Below are positions 1-6,720 of a DNA stretch of 43,238 nucleotides, piece by piece (the stretch's first letter is position 1; the number at the start of each line of letters is the position of its first letter). A program made the translations under genes and the position numbers. This DNA comes from Micromonospora sp. CP22 (GTDB lineage: Bacteria > Actinomycetota > Actinomycetes > Mycobacteriales > Micromonosporaceae). Location of the stretch: contig NZ_VCJO01000028.1 of NCBI RefSeq assembly GCF_009712475.1, positions 1 through 43,238 of the forward strand. Direction: 5' to 3'. The notes beneath the pieces are model-generated. The model was not told where the DNA came from and ran no database searches. It saw only the letters and a list, made by a program, of their open reading frames with translations.

Positions 1-82
1 ACCCGACGCGCCGACCGTCGCTCACACGACCTCATAACCGCCGTGACCAGCACTTACCCCAGAACGCAATAGCCCTGAGCGA

Positions 83-1543
83 TCACCAGGCGCAGGGTGT
101 GTAGTCCTTGAGGAAGCAGCCGTGCAGGTCTTCGCCCTGTTCGCCGCGGATGATCGGGTCGTAGACCCGGGCCGCGCCGTCGACGAGGTCCAGCGGGGCG
201 TGGAAGCCGGCGTCCGCCAGCCTCATCTTCGTCGGGTGTGGCCGCTCGTCGGTGATCCAGCCGGTGTCGACGCTGGTCATGAGGATGCCGTCGGCCAGCA
301 TCTCCTGGGCGCTGGTGCGGGTCAGCATGTTTAGCGCGGCCTTGGCCATGTTGGTGTGCGGGTGCCCTGGTCCTTTGTAGCCGCGGGCGAACTGGCCCTC
401 CATCGCCGACACGTTCACCACGTACTTGCGGCGGGCGGTCGCTGCGGCCATCGCCGGTCGCAGTCGGCTGATCAGTACGAACGGCGCGGTCACGTTGCAC
501 AGTTGCACTTCGAGCAGCTCGACCGGGTTCACCTCGTGCACCGGCTGCACCCAGCTGTTGACCGGGTCGAGGTCCGGCACCAGACCGCCGGCGTCGATGG
601 CGCTGGCTGTCGCGATCCGTTCCGGCGAGGCGGAGCCGCTGGTCAGCGCCAGCGCGGTGAGCACGTGCGGGGTGATGGTGGGCAAGTTCAGTGGGGCGAT
701 CAGGCTGCCCGCCGGGTCGCCCCGGCCGGCCGGTTTGGCGAACGTGATCATCTCCGGCAGCGGGCCGTCCGGCAGGGCCGCCGCCTCTGCGGCGACGAGT
801 TGCGCGTACGCCGCAGGCGTGCGGCGGACGGTCTGCGCCGCGTTGTTGATCAGGATGTCGAGTGGTCCCTGGCCGCTGACCGAGTCAGCGAGGGCGATTA
901 CCTGGGCGGGGTCGCGCAGGTCGATCCCGACGATCCGCAGGCGGTGGAGCCACTCCCCGCTGTCGGGCATCGCGGCGAATCGGCGGACCGCGTCGTGGGG
1001 AAACCGTGTGGTCACCGTGGTGTGCGCGCCGTCGCGCAGCAGCCGCAGCGCGATGTACATGCCGATCTTCGCTCGGCCGCCGGTGAGCAGCGCGCGTCGG
1101 CCGGTCAGGTCGGTGCGGGCGTTGCGGCGCTCCCGGTTCAGTGCGGCGCAGGGCGGGCAGAGCTGATGGTAGAAGGCGTCCACATCGCGGTAGCGCTGCT
1201 TGCAGATGTAGCAACCGCGCGGTTTGTGTAGGACGCCGGCCGTGGCACCTGCGGTGGGGGAGGCGAGCGGGTTGCCCTGGGTCTCGTCGTCGATCCGGTT
1301 TGGGGCGCCGGTGGCGGTGGCCGCCGTCACTGCGCGGTCGGCCGCCGCGATGGCATCCCGCCGTTCCTCGCGTCGCCGCTGCTTGATCATTTTGTAGAGC
1401 TTCGCGGTGGCCCGCTGCACCCGCACCACGTCGGGGTGATCGGGAGGCAGGTCCTCCAACGCCTCGAAGACGCTGAGACAGGTCTCCAGCCGGGCCGGGT
1501 CAATGCGGTATTGACCGGTTTCCGTAATTTTGTCCGCCGTCAT
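83..1543 (-). CDS. Zinc-ribbon SDR-like protein, paralogue 1
   Basis: The protein is 486 aa when started at the ATG at 1543; a longer upstream reading is possible but has no better start. It has three visible parts. Residues 1-75 are charged and probably helical. Residues 111-132 carry a CxxC...CxxC knuckle (C111, C114, C129, C132). From about 148 there is a Rossmann fold with TGGRAKIG in place of the usual TGxxxGxG and LINNAAQT as the NNAG-like motif. The expected SDR active-site YxxxK is replaced by TNMAK (in HPHTNMAKAALNM), so the catalytic Tyr is missing, although a Ser remains in NVSAMEG. A normal dehydrogenase activity is therefore doubtful; nucleotide binding is plausible. It is a tandem paralogue of the gene ending at 2164 and shares its LKxYT C-terminal motif. 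No function is assigned. Start confidence is moderate because the ribosome site is weak. Confidence 0.85.
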   Translation of the reverse strand: MTADKITETGQYRIDPARLETCLSVFEALEDLPPDHPDVVRVQRATAKLYKMIKQRRREERRDAIAAADRAVTAATATGAPNRIDDETQGNPLASPTAGATAGVLHKPRGCYICKQRYRDVDAFYHQLCPPCAALNRERRNARTDLTGRRALLTGGRAKIGMYIALRLLRDGAHTTVTTRFPHDAVRRFAAMPDSGEWLHRLRIVGIDLRDPAQVIALADSVSGQGPLDILINNAAQTVRRTPAAYAQLVAAEAAALPDGPLPEMITFAKPAGRGDPAGSLIAPLNLPTITPHVLTALALTSGSASPERIATASAIDAGGLVPDLDPVNSWVQPVHEVNPVELLEVQLCNVTAPFVLISRLRPAMAAATARRKYVVNVSAMEGQFARGYKGPGHPHTNMAKAALNMLTRTSAQEMLADGILMTSVDTGWITDERPHPTKMRLADAGFHAPLDLVDGAARVYDPIIRGEQGEDLHGCFLKDYTPCAW

Positions 1544-2163
1544 GTTGTCGCTGTCTCGTCCCGTTCCCTGCTCCGGATCTATCCGGCCCACCCCAAGTCC
1601 GACCCGGAACTGTACGCACCCGCGCAACCTCCGATGCATTCGGCGCCTGTTCACCAGCCAGAAGACCGTAGAGGCCACCCCACGACCAGGTCTATATGTT
1701 CAGGTCCGGTCCGTCTGTGGCGGGTAGTAGGTGACGGGCCAGCACGTCCCATAGGGGAGTCGATCACCGGACCGACCAACTATGTCTACCTGCTCCATTT
1801 CCCCGACGGAGGACCCTCGCTGCCGCCAGCACCGACTCCATCGTGTGGCTGTGGTGATCGTGGCGATCCGAGCAGACCCGAGCGGATCGCCACGATCACG
1901 ACCCCCACCGGCGCGGTCTACTCGGTGGATCTCCCCGGACGGCCGGACTCTCCCCGCCGGGGCATCACCCACCAGGCGGGCGGGCGGCGGAAGCCGACAG
2001 GACATGGCCCAGATTGACCCGAACACGGCAGGCATTCGGCGGCAGGTACGCCGTACGCCCGCCGGGACCGCAGGCGGCGCCCGTCACGCCCTGCGGCCCG
2101 CCTGCCGTGACGGTTGACGTCCGCAACCCGACGTCGAGGTCGGCCCTGTCGTTGACCTTGCTG
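1544..2163. other. Intergenic region between the two SDR-like paralogues
   Basis: These 620 bases hold no convincing gene. The only clear structure is the 17-bp inverted repeat at 1854-1899. The stretch next to 2164 should contain the 3' end of the upstream paralogue's transcript, and the stretch next to 1543 the promoter of paralogue 1. No tRNA-like sequence comparable to the one before paralogue 2 is visible here. Confidence 0.6.
1854..1899. repeat. 17-bp perfect inverted repeat
   Basis: The arms GTGATCGTGGCGATCCG (1854-1870) and its exact reverse complement (1883-1899) flank a 12-base loop. There is no T-tract on either side. It could act as a factor-independent hairpin terminator for paralogue 2, or be a copy of a dispersed palindromic repeat; the sequence alone does not decide. 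Confidence 0.7.
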
Positions 2164-3531
2164 CTACCAGGGGACGACGGTGTAGTTCTTGAGTAGGACG
2201 CCGTGTAGGGGTGTGCCGTTTTCGCCGCTGATGATGGGGTGGTAGATGCGGGCTGCGGCGTCGGTGACGTCCAGTGGTGGTTGCCAGCCGGTGGCGGCGC
2301 GGTGGGCTTTGATGGTGGTGGGGTTCTCGTCGGTGATCCAGCCGGTGTCGACGGCGCTCATGTGGACGTGGTGTCGGGCGAGGTCGGTGGCGCCGACGCG
2401 GGTGAGCATGTTGAGGGCGGCCTTGCTGATGCTGGTGTGGGGGTGTCGGGTGGGGCCGGTGCTGTCTTCGGAGAACCAGCCTTCGCGGCCGGTCACGTTG
2501 ATCACGTACCGGTTGTCGGGTCCGGGTGCGGTTAGGGCGGGGCGGAGTCGGTCGAGCAGGAGGAACGGTGCGACGACGTTGACGAGTTGCACTTCCAGTA
2601 GTTCGACGGGGTCGATCTGGCCGATGGTTGCGGTCCAGGAGTTCGTGGTGCCGGGGACGATGAGGGCGCCGGTGGCGTCGATGATGGAGGTCAGCTCCTG
2701 GCGGGGGGCTTCCGGAAGCGTGGACAGGCGGGCGCTCCAGTCGGGTGGTGCGGCGCCCGGTCGGAAACCGGCTGCGGATTCGATGGCGACGCCGTGGGGT
2801 GCGGCGTGTAGTTCTGCGGCGATGAGGGGCTGGTAGGCCCAGTCCGGTCGGCGTACGGTCTGGGCGGCGTTGTTGATGAGGATGTCGAGTCGGGGTGCGT
2901 CGTCGGCCAGTCGTTGGGCGATGTCGAGGACCTGGCAGGGGTCGCGTAGGTCGGCGCCGATGATGCGCAGCGAGGCGAGCCAGTCGGCGGCGTCTGGTTG
3001 GTGTGCGTAGCGGCGGGCGGCGTCGGCGGGGAATCGGGTCACGACGGTGACGGTGGCCCCGTCGCGGAGTAGTTTCAGCGCCGTCTGGTAGCCGATTTTG
3101 ACCCGGCCTCCGGTGACCACGGCGCGGCGGCCGGTCAGGTCGGTGCGGGCGTGGCGGTGTCGGCGGTGCAGGTCCGCGCAGGCGGGGCAGAGAGCGTGGT
3201 AGAAGGCGTCGACGGTGCGGAACCGGTCGCGACAGGCGTAGCAGCGGCGGTCCCGCCGAGTTCGTCCGACCCCCACCGTGCCGGTGACGACTGCGGGATC
3301 TGCGACCGGTACGCCTTCGGGGCGGTCGGCGGCTGCCGTGGCGGCGTCGGCGATCACGGCCCGGTCGGCAGCGGCGGTCCTGCGCCGTCGATCCGCGCGG
3401 CGTTGGCGCTGCGCGTCCTTGAGCAGCCCGTCGACGGCGCGTTGGACTCGTTGCCGGATCGGGTCGTCGACGGGCAAGGCGCGGATCTCGCCGAGCACCC
3501 GCAGAACTTGCTCGACCTCGGCGCTGTCCAT
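2164..3531 (-). CDS. Zinc-ribbon SDR-like protein, paralogue 2
   Basis: The protein is 455 aa from the ATG at 3531. That ATG is preferred over the adjacent one at 3534 because GGGAGG (3536-3541) then sits 4 bases away rather than 1. The layout matches paralogue 1: an Arg-rich helical N-terminus, a CxxC...CxxC knuckle (C97, C100, C115, C118), then a Rossmann region with TGGRVKIG (about 140-147) and LINNAAQT. The active-site region reads TSISK (in HPHTSISKAALNM), again with Thr where SDRs have the catalytic Tyr, and the usual Ser region reads NVTGREG. The gene starts 21 bases downstream of a tRNA-like gene on the same strand, with no room for a separate promoter, so co-transcription is likely. 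Function is unknown; the knuckle and the basic N-terminus would suit nucleic-acid binding, but that is inference. Confidence 0.87.
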   Translation of the reverse strand: MDSAEVEQVLRVLGEIRALPVDDPIRQRVQRAVDGLLKDAQRQRRADRRRRTAAADRAVIADAATAAADRPEGVPVADPAVVTGTVGVGRTRRDRRCYACRDRFRTVDAFYHALCPACADLHRRHRHARTDLTGRRAVVTGGRVKIGYQTALKLLRDGATVTVVTRFPADAARRYAHQPDAADWLASLRIIGADLRDPCQVLDIAQRLADDAPRLDILINNAAQTVRRPDWAYQPLIAAELHAAPHGVAIESAAGFRPGAAPPDWSARLSTLPEAPRQELTSIIDATGALIVPGTTNSWTATIGQIDPVELLEVQLVNVVAPFLLLDRLRPALTAPGPDNRYVINVTGREGWFSEDSTGPTRHPHTSISKAALNMLTRVGATDLARHHVHMSAVDTGWITDENPTTIKAHRAATGWQPPLDVTDAAARIYHPIISGENGTPLHGVLLKNYTVVPW

Positions 3532-3552
3532 CATTCCTCCCAACCCGTCGGC

Positions 3553-3625
3553 GTGGTCGGACCGGATTCGAACCGGCGTCCTCCGCACGAGCAGTGCGGC
3601 GCGTCGACCTCTGCGCTACCGACCA
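3553..3625 (-). tRNA. tRNA-like gene A, apparent anticodon GCU
   Basis: On the minus strand a full cloverleaf of 73 bases can be drawn with canonical numbering. The acceptor stem is TGGTCGG/CCGACCA. U8 and A9 are present and the D stem has 3 good pairs. The anticodon stem is CCGCA/TGCGG with the 7-base loop CTGCTCG. The variable loop is short (AGGAC), and the T arm is GCCGG-TTCGAAT-CCGGT. The anticodon reads GCU, formally serine, but a bacterial serine tRNA should have a long variable arm, and position 37 is C rather than a purine. The discriminator is C and no CCA is encoded. It may be a noncanonical or decayed tRNA. Confidence 0.7.
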
Positions 3626-3637
3626 GGCGACGGGGGT

Positions 3638-3710
3638 GGGACCCGACCGGACTCGAACCGGCATCCTCCGCCACGCTATGGCGGCGCGACTACCTCTGCG
3701 CTACAGGCCC
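3638..3710 (-). tRNA. tRNA-like gene B, apparent anticodon AGC
   Basis: This gene lies 12 bases upstream of tRNA-like A on the same strand and has the same architecture. The acceptor is GGGCCTG/CGGGTCC with two G-U pairs. The D arm begins TAGCGCAGAGGT exactly as in A. The anticodon stem is CCGCC/GGCGG with loop ATAGCGT, the variable loop is AGGAT and the T arm is GCCGG-TTCGAGT-CCGGT. The anticodon would be AGC, formally alanine; an unmodified A34 outside tRNA-Arg(ACG) is rare in bacteria. The shared D and T arms suggest that A and B arose by duplication. No CCA is encoded. Confidence 0.7.
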
Positions 3711-3869
3711 CACCACGACGCATCGTAGCGACGCCGATCACCTTGCCGCCAACCGTTTACGCCTGCAGGGCGTTGACGCCGACCGGCGCGGCCCGTGCGT
3801 CGACGTGCCGCGATTCCGTGACCGAGGACCGCCCTGCGGTGTCCGAGAGCTCGAGGACGGCGAGGGTGA

Positions 3870-4136
3870 TTAGGATCCCGGTAGGCGACGGGGAAACCCG
3901 TCGGTGACGGCGCGGATCTCGGCGACGGCGTCGCGCCAGTGCATCGACTGGCGTTCGGTGCCGAAGTGGAGGTGTTCGGCGCAGAACCAGTAGGCGTTCT
4001 CCGGGTGCCCGACCCAACCGACGGCTGCTCGTGCTTCGAGTCCTGCTCGCTCCTGGTCGTTGACGGCGAAGTTCACCACGGTGAATTGGGTAGCGCTGTC
4101 GGTTGATCCGCAGACGAGGCACAGCGGCGGCTTCAT
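3870..4136 (-). CDS. Small Cys-containing hypothetical protein
   Basis: The protein is 88 aa from the ATG at 4136 (MKPPLCLVCGST); an in-frame upstream ATG would lengthen it by 10 residues or more. It contains CLVC near the start and FCAEH in the middle, a spacing compatible with a small zinc site (CxxC...CxxH). The rest is soluble and lacks a signal peptide. It sits 159 bases upstream of the tandem tRNA-like genes on the same strand, so it could share their transcription, but no link is shown. I do not recognise the family. Confidence 0.6.
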   Translation of the reverse strand: MKPPLCLVCGSTDSATQFTVVNFAVNDQERAGLEARAAVGWVGHPENAYWFCAEHLHFGTERQSMHWRDAVAEIRAVTDGFPRRLPGS

Positions 4137-4604
4137 GAAAGCAAGTGTCGCAGCTTCGATCCGCATCACTGCACCAGGTTTCCCAGGGATAGGCGCTCTA
4201 CTGGTGTAGGTCCGCACCAGCGTTGCCGCTGGCGGTTGCCCTGATCAGGGACGGCGTGATCGGTTTTCGCGGTCACGTCGCTGGGTCCTTCTCAAGATTG
4301 CGTCGCTTACCGCGTCTTCCGGCCCGGACAGCATCGATCGGCGACGAGCTTGTTGCATCGGAGCATGTAAAGCCGCTGCTGGACGCGGGATACCGGGAAT
4401 GGTCGGGTCGGCGTAGGCAGCCACGGCAGCGCGGCGATCCGACGGCTGCCAGGAACGAAGCAACAGGTCGCGTGGATCTCAGGCTGCGCCAGCGCCGCCA
4501 TTGGGCTCGCCCTATGGCGGCCGGCGGACGGCACATGGCTCGGCCGTTGCTGCTCTGGACGACATCACCACCGAGAGGGCCTCGTTCCGCATTCCGGGGT
4601 GGGT

Positions 4605-4931
4605 CTATTCGCCGGGCCATGCCCTCAGCGTGGTCCGATGGACGGGTTTGGCGGGATGTGGCCGTAGCCGCACGTGGGCGAGTTCGCCCTTGCGGATGGC
4701 GTTGATCAGGCGTTTTTCGGCTTGGTCGCGCCAGTGTGAGGCGAGTTGGCCGTGGATGCCGCAGCGGGCGGCGGCGATCTGGACGGTGACGCCTTCGAGT
4801 CGGGTTTCGGCGATGATGTTCGCGTCGTCGGCGTCGATCACTCCGATGGAGAGTGAGTGGTGGGTGTTCGGGTACGGGCGTGTTGGGTGCAGGTCGGGGC
4901 CTTGACCGCCCGACAGTCCGGCGCAGGCCAC
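4605..4931 (-). pseudogene. Fragment of a sigma-region-4/HTH-like protein
   Basis: The open reading frame contains a segment beginning GVIDADDANIIAETRLEGV that continues through IAAARCGIHGQL and HWRDQAEKRLINAIRKGEL. It resembles the sigma-70 region 4-like regulators carried on actinomycete integrative and conjugative elements. The residues on either side are Pro/Arg-rich and do not look like real protein, so only the core seems genuine and the gene is probably truncated at both ends. The assignment rests on family resemblance read by eye. Confidence 0.35.
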
Positions 4932-4997
4932 GAACGGCCGGAGTTCAAGCGAGTGGACAGCGGTCGACTATTGGTGCAGCTCAAGGCTCTGTTGGCT

Positions 4998-5025
4998 GTT
5001 GTTGGCCAAGTTCTTGGCCAACAAC
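4998..5025. repeat. 12-bp inverted repeat
   Basis: GTTGTTGGCCAA (4998-5009) and TTGGCCAACAAC (5014-5025) form a perfect stem with the 4-base loop GTTC. It lies between two mobile-element fragments and may be the end or terminator of a lost element. Confidence 0.6.
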
Positions 5026-5074
5026 GGCAGCAAGCCGGGTTTCTGCTGTCTCGCCGGGTGCAGATGACCGACCC

Positions 5075-5203
5075 AGCGTTCGCCTCGGCGGACACCACCG
5101 CCTGCGCGAACGTCTTCATCATCGCCTGCAACACGTCCGGCGACGCGCCCGCGACCTGCTCGCACAGCAGGTCAACAGGGGTTCACATCTCAGATGTGGC
5201 CAT
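5075..5203 (-). pseudogene. IS256-family transposase N-terminal remnant
   Basis: Read from the ATG at 5203, the frame gives MATSEM, a TGA stop at 5183-5185, then continues in frame as TPVDLLCEQVAGASPDVLQA and MMKTFAQAVVSAEANA. That pattern matches the N-terminus of actinobacterial IS256/Mutator transposases, which typically read EQVAGASP..L..M.KTFAEALMSAEADA. After AEANA the similarity ends abruptly, so only the first 40 or so codons remain. A strong ribosome site (AAGGAG, 5215-5220) survives upstream. The gene is dead through both the stop and the truncation. Confidence 0.55.
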
Positions 5204-5506
5204 CGCGCATCACTCTCCTTCACCGGACTTAGCCGTCTCGAAGGATCGCGCGGTGGCCGTCTCCTATCTACGCAACACGCCCATCACGGGCAAGTCGTAC
5301 ACCACTTCCCTGGACGTAACCCTTGTAGCGCGTCGCTGAACCGCCCGAGCTGGCTAGCTATGCACGCGGAACGCGTGAGAGCCTCGCCGCCCGTGAGGGG
5401 GCGGCGGATCGCCACGTTCTGGCCCTGAGCTGCATGGTGCCCGATCGCCGATGGAGCCGAATCACTTGCTGATCGGATCTTTCGCTGCTGGTAGTTCACA
5501 TGCTAC

Positions 5507-5518
5507 GAATACGTATGC
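5507..5518. promoter_or_regulatory. Candidate LacI-family operator, operon A
   Basis: GAATACGTATGC is a near-palindrome (10 of 12 bases symmetric) centred on ACGT. The same 13 bases, GAATACGTATGCA, occur in reverse orientation at 14007-14019 beside the lacI-type gene. It lies 30 bases before the GTG start of the ABC ATPase gene, a position that suits repression. Confidence 0.6.
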
Positions 5519-5547
5519 ACACTCGTCGCCAGCACAGAGGAGCAGCA

Positions 5548-6720
5548 GTGTCGAGCCGGGCCCAGCTTGGTGGTGCTGCCACCGCACCCGAAACGAACGG
5601 ATCACCGGCCGCACTGCGTACGCCTGTGGAGGCGGGCGGCTCGGACGGTCGGCAGCTGCGGTTCACCGGGGTGACGAAGCGCTACCAGGACTTCGAGGCG
5701 GTGCGCGGGTTCGACCTCGACGTACGCGGCGGCGAGTTCCTCACCCTGCTGGGCCCCTCCGGCAGCGGTAAAACGACCGTTTTGTCGATGGTCGCCGGCT
5801 TCCAGTCACCGACGGCGGGGAGCATCCACCTGGGTGGGCAGCGCCTCGATCGGCTACCGCCGGAGCGGCGCGACATCGGCATGGTGTTCCAGAGCTACGC
5901 GCTCTTCCCGCACATGACGGTGCAGCGCAATGTCGCGTTCCCGCTGCGCATGCGTGGCATCCGCGGCGCGGAGTTGGCCCGCCGGGTATCCCACGCCATC
6001 GACCTGGTGCAGCTGGGCGCGCACTCGCACAAGTACCCCACCCAGCTCAGCGGCGGCCAGCAGCAGCGTGCGGCGCTGGCCCGCGCGATCGTGTTCGAGC
6101 CGCCGGTGCTGCTGATGGACGAACCGCTCGGTGCGCTGGACCGCAGGTTGCGCGAGGCGGTGCAGTTCGAGCTGGTCAACCTGCACCGCCAGATCGCGTC
6201 GACGATCATCTACGTCACCCATGACCAGGACGAGGCGCTCACCATGAGTGACCGCATCGTGATCATGAATGAGGGGCGGATCGAGCAGGTCGGCACCCCG
6301 CGCGAGATCTACGCGAGCCCGGCGAACGCCTTCGTCGCCACCTTCATGGGTGAGTCCGTCGAGTTCCGGGGCCGTGTCGAACGGATCGCCGACGGCATCT
6401 GCACGTTGCGGAGCGCCGACGGCGTCCACGTCCAGGGCCGCAACGGCCCGGGCTTGGCCGTGGGTGACGAGGCGGTCGTGGTGGTGCGGCCCGAGCGGAT
6501 CACCCTGGCGCCGGCCGCGGACGGCACGGAGGCGGCCGGCGTGTCCGGGCAGATCACCGAGGTGCTGTACATGGGGCAACGGAGCCGCTACACGGTGCAG
6601 ATCGACGGCGGCTCGGTGCTGCACCTGATCCGGGAGAACACCGTCGGGGTGGCCAGCTACGCGGCCGGCGACGACATCGTCCTGCGGTGGGCCGCCGACG
6701 AAGCGGTGGTGTTGCGGTGA
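5548..6720 (+). CDS. potA: ABC transporter ATP-binding protein, polyamine type
   Basis: The protein is 390 aa. The GTG at 5548 is chosen because AGAGGAG lies 5 bases upstream; a farther in-frame ATG at 5500 would overlap the operator-like site. It shows a Walker A motif GPSGSGKT (about 69-76), a Q-loop in MVFQSYALFPHMT, the signature LSGGQQQR, Walker B LLMDEPLGALD and the switch His in YVTHDQDEA. A C-terminal TOBE-like domain follows. This is the PotA/spermidine-putrescine importer subclass (family knowledge); the actual substrate is not known. The first 35 or so residues are a non-conserved extension. It opens a tightly packed operon with the fused permease, a semialdehyde dehydrogenase, the binding protein and a transaminase. 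Confidence 0.92.
   Translation: MSSRAQLGGAATAPETNGSPAALRTPVEAGGSDGRQLRFTGVTKRYQDFEAVRGFDLDVRGGEFLTLLGPSGSGKTTVLSMVAGFQSPTAGSIHLGGQRLDRLPPERRDIGMVFQSYALFPHMTVQRNVAFPLRMRGIRGAELARRVSHAIDLVQLGAHSHKYPTQLSGGQQQRAALARAIVFEPPVLLMDEPLGALDRRLREAVQFELVNLHRQIASTIIYVTHDQDEALTMSDRIVIMNEGRIEQVGTPREIYASPANAFVATFMGESVEFRGRVERIADGICTLRSADGVHVQGRNGPGLAVGDEAVVVVRPERITLAPAADGTEAAGVSGQITEVLYMGQRSRYTVQIDGGSVLHLIRENTVGVASYAAGDDIVLRWAADEAVVLR

Larger units (their letters stand above)
4137..5547. other. Gene-poor stretch with decayed mobile DNA
   Basis: About 1.4 kb without an intact gene. It contains a fragment of an HTH protein (4605-4931), a 12-bp hairpin (4998-5025) and an IS256-type transposase N-terminus with an in-frame stop (5075-5203). 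A short plus-strand reading at about 5214-5339 ends ...GKSYTTSLDVTLVARR and looks like the tail of a lost gene, which I cannot identify. The last 60 bases hold the operator-like site before operon A. Nothing convincing is seen at 4137-4600. Confidence 0.55.

Noticed and set aside
5183..5185. In-frame TGA in the transposase-like frame as a selenocysteine codon
   Set aside because: The frame loses similarity after 43 codons and no selenocysteine insertion element is seen, so it is a dead remnant.
3553..5203. Attachment site duplicated between a tRNA 3' end and the mobile remnants
   Set aside because: I could not find a repeat of the T-arm/acceptor sequence in the window, and the two similar T arms belong to the two tRNA-like genes themselves.
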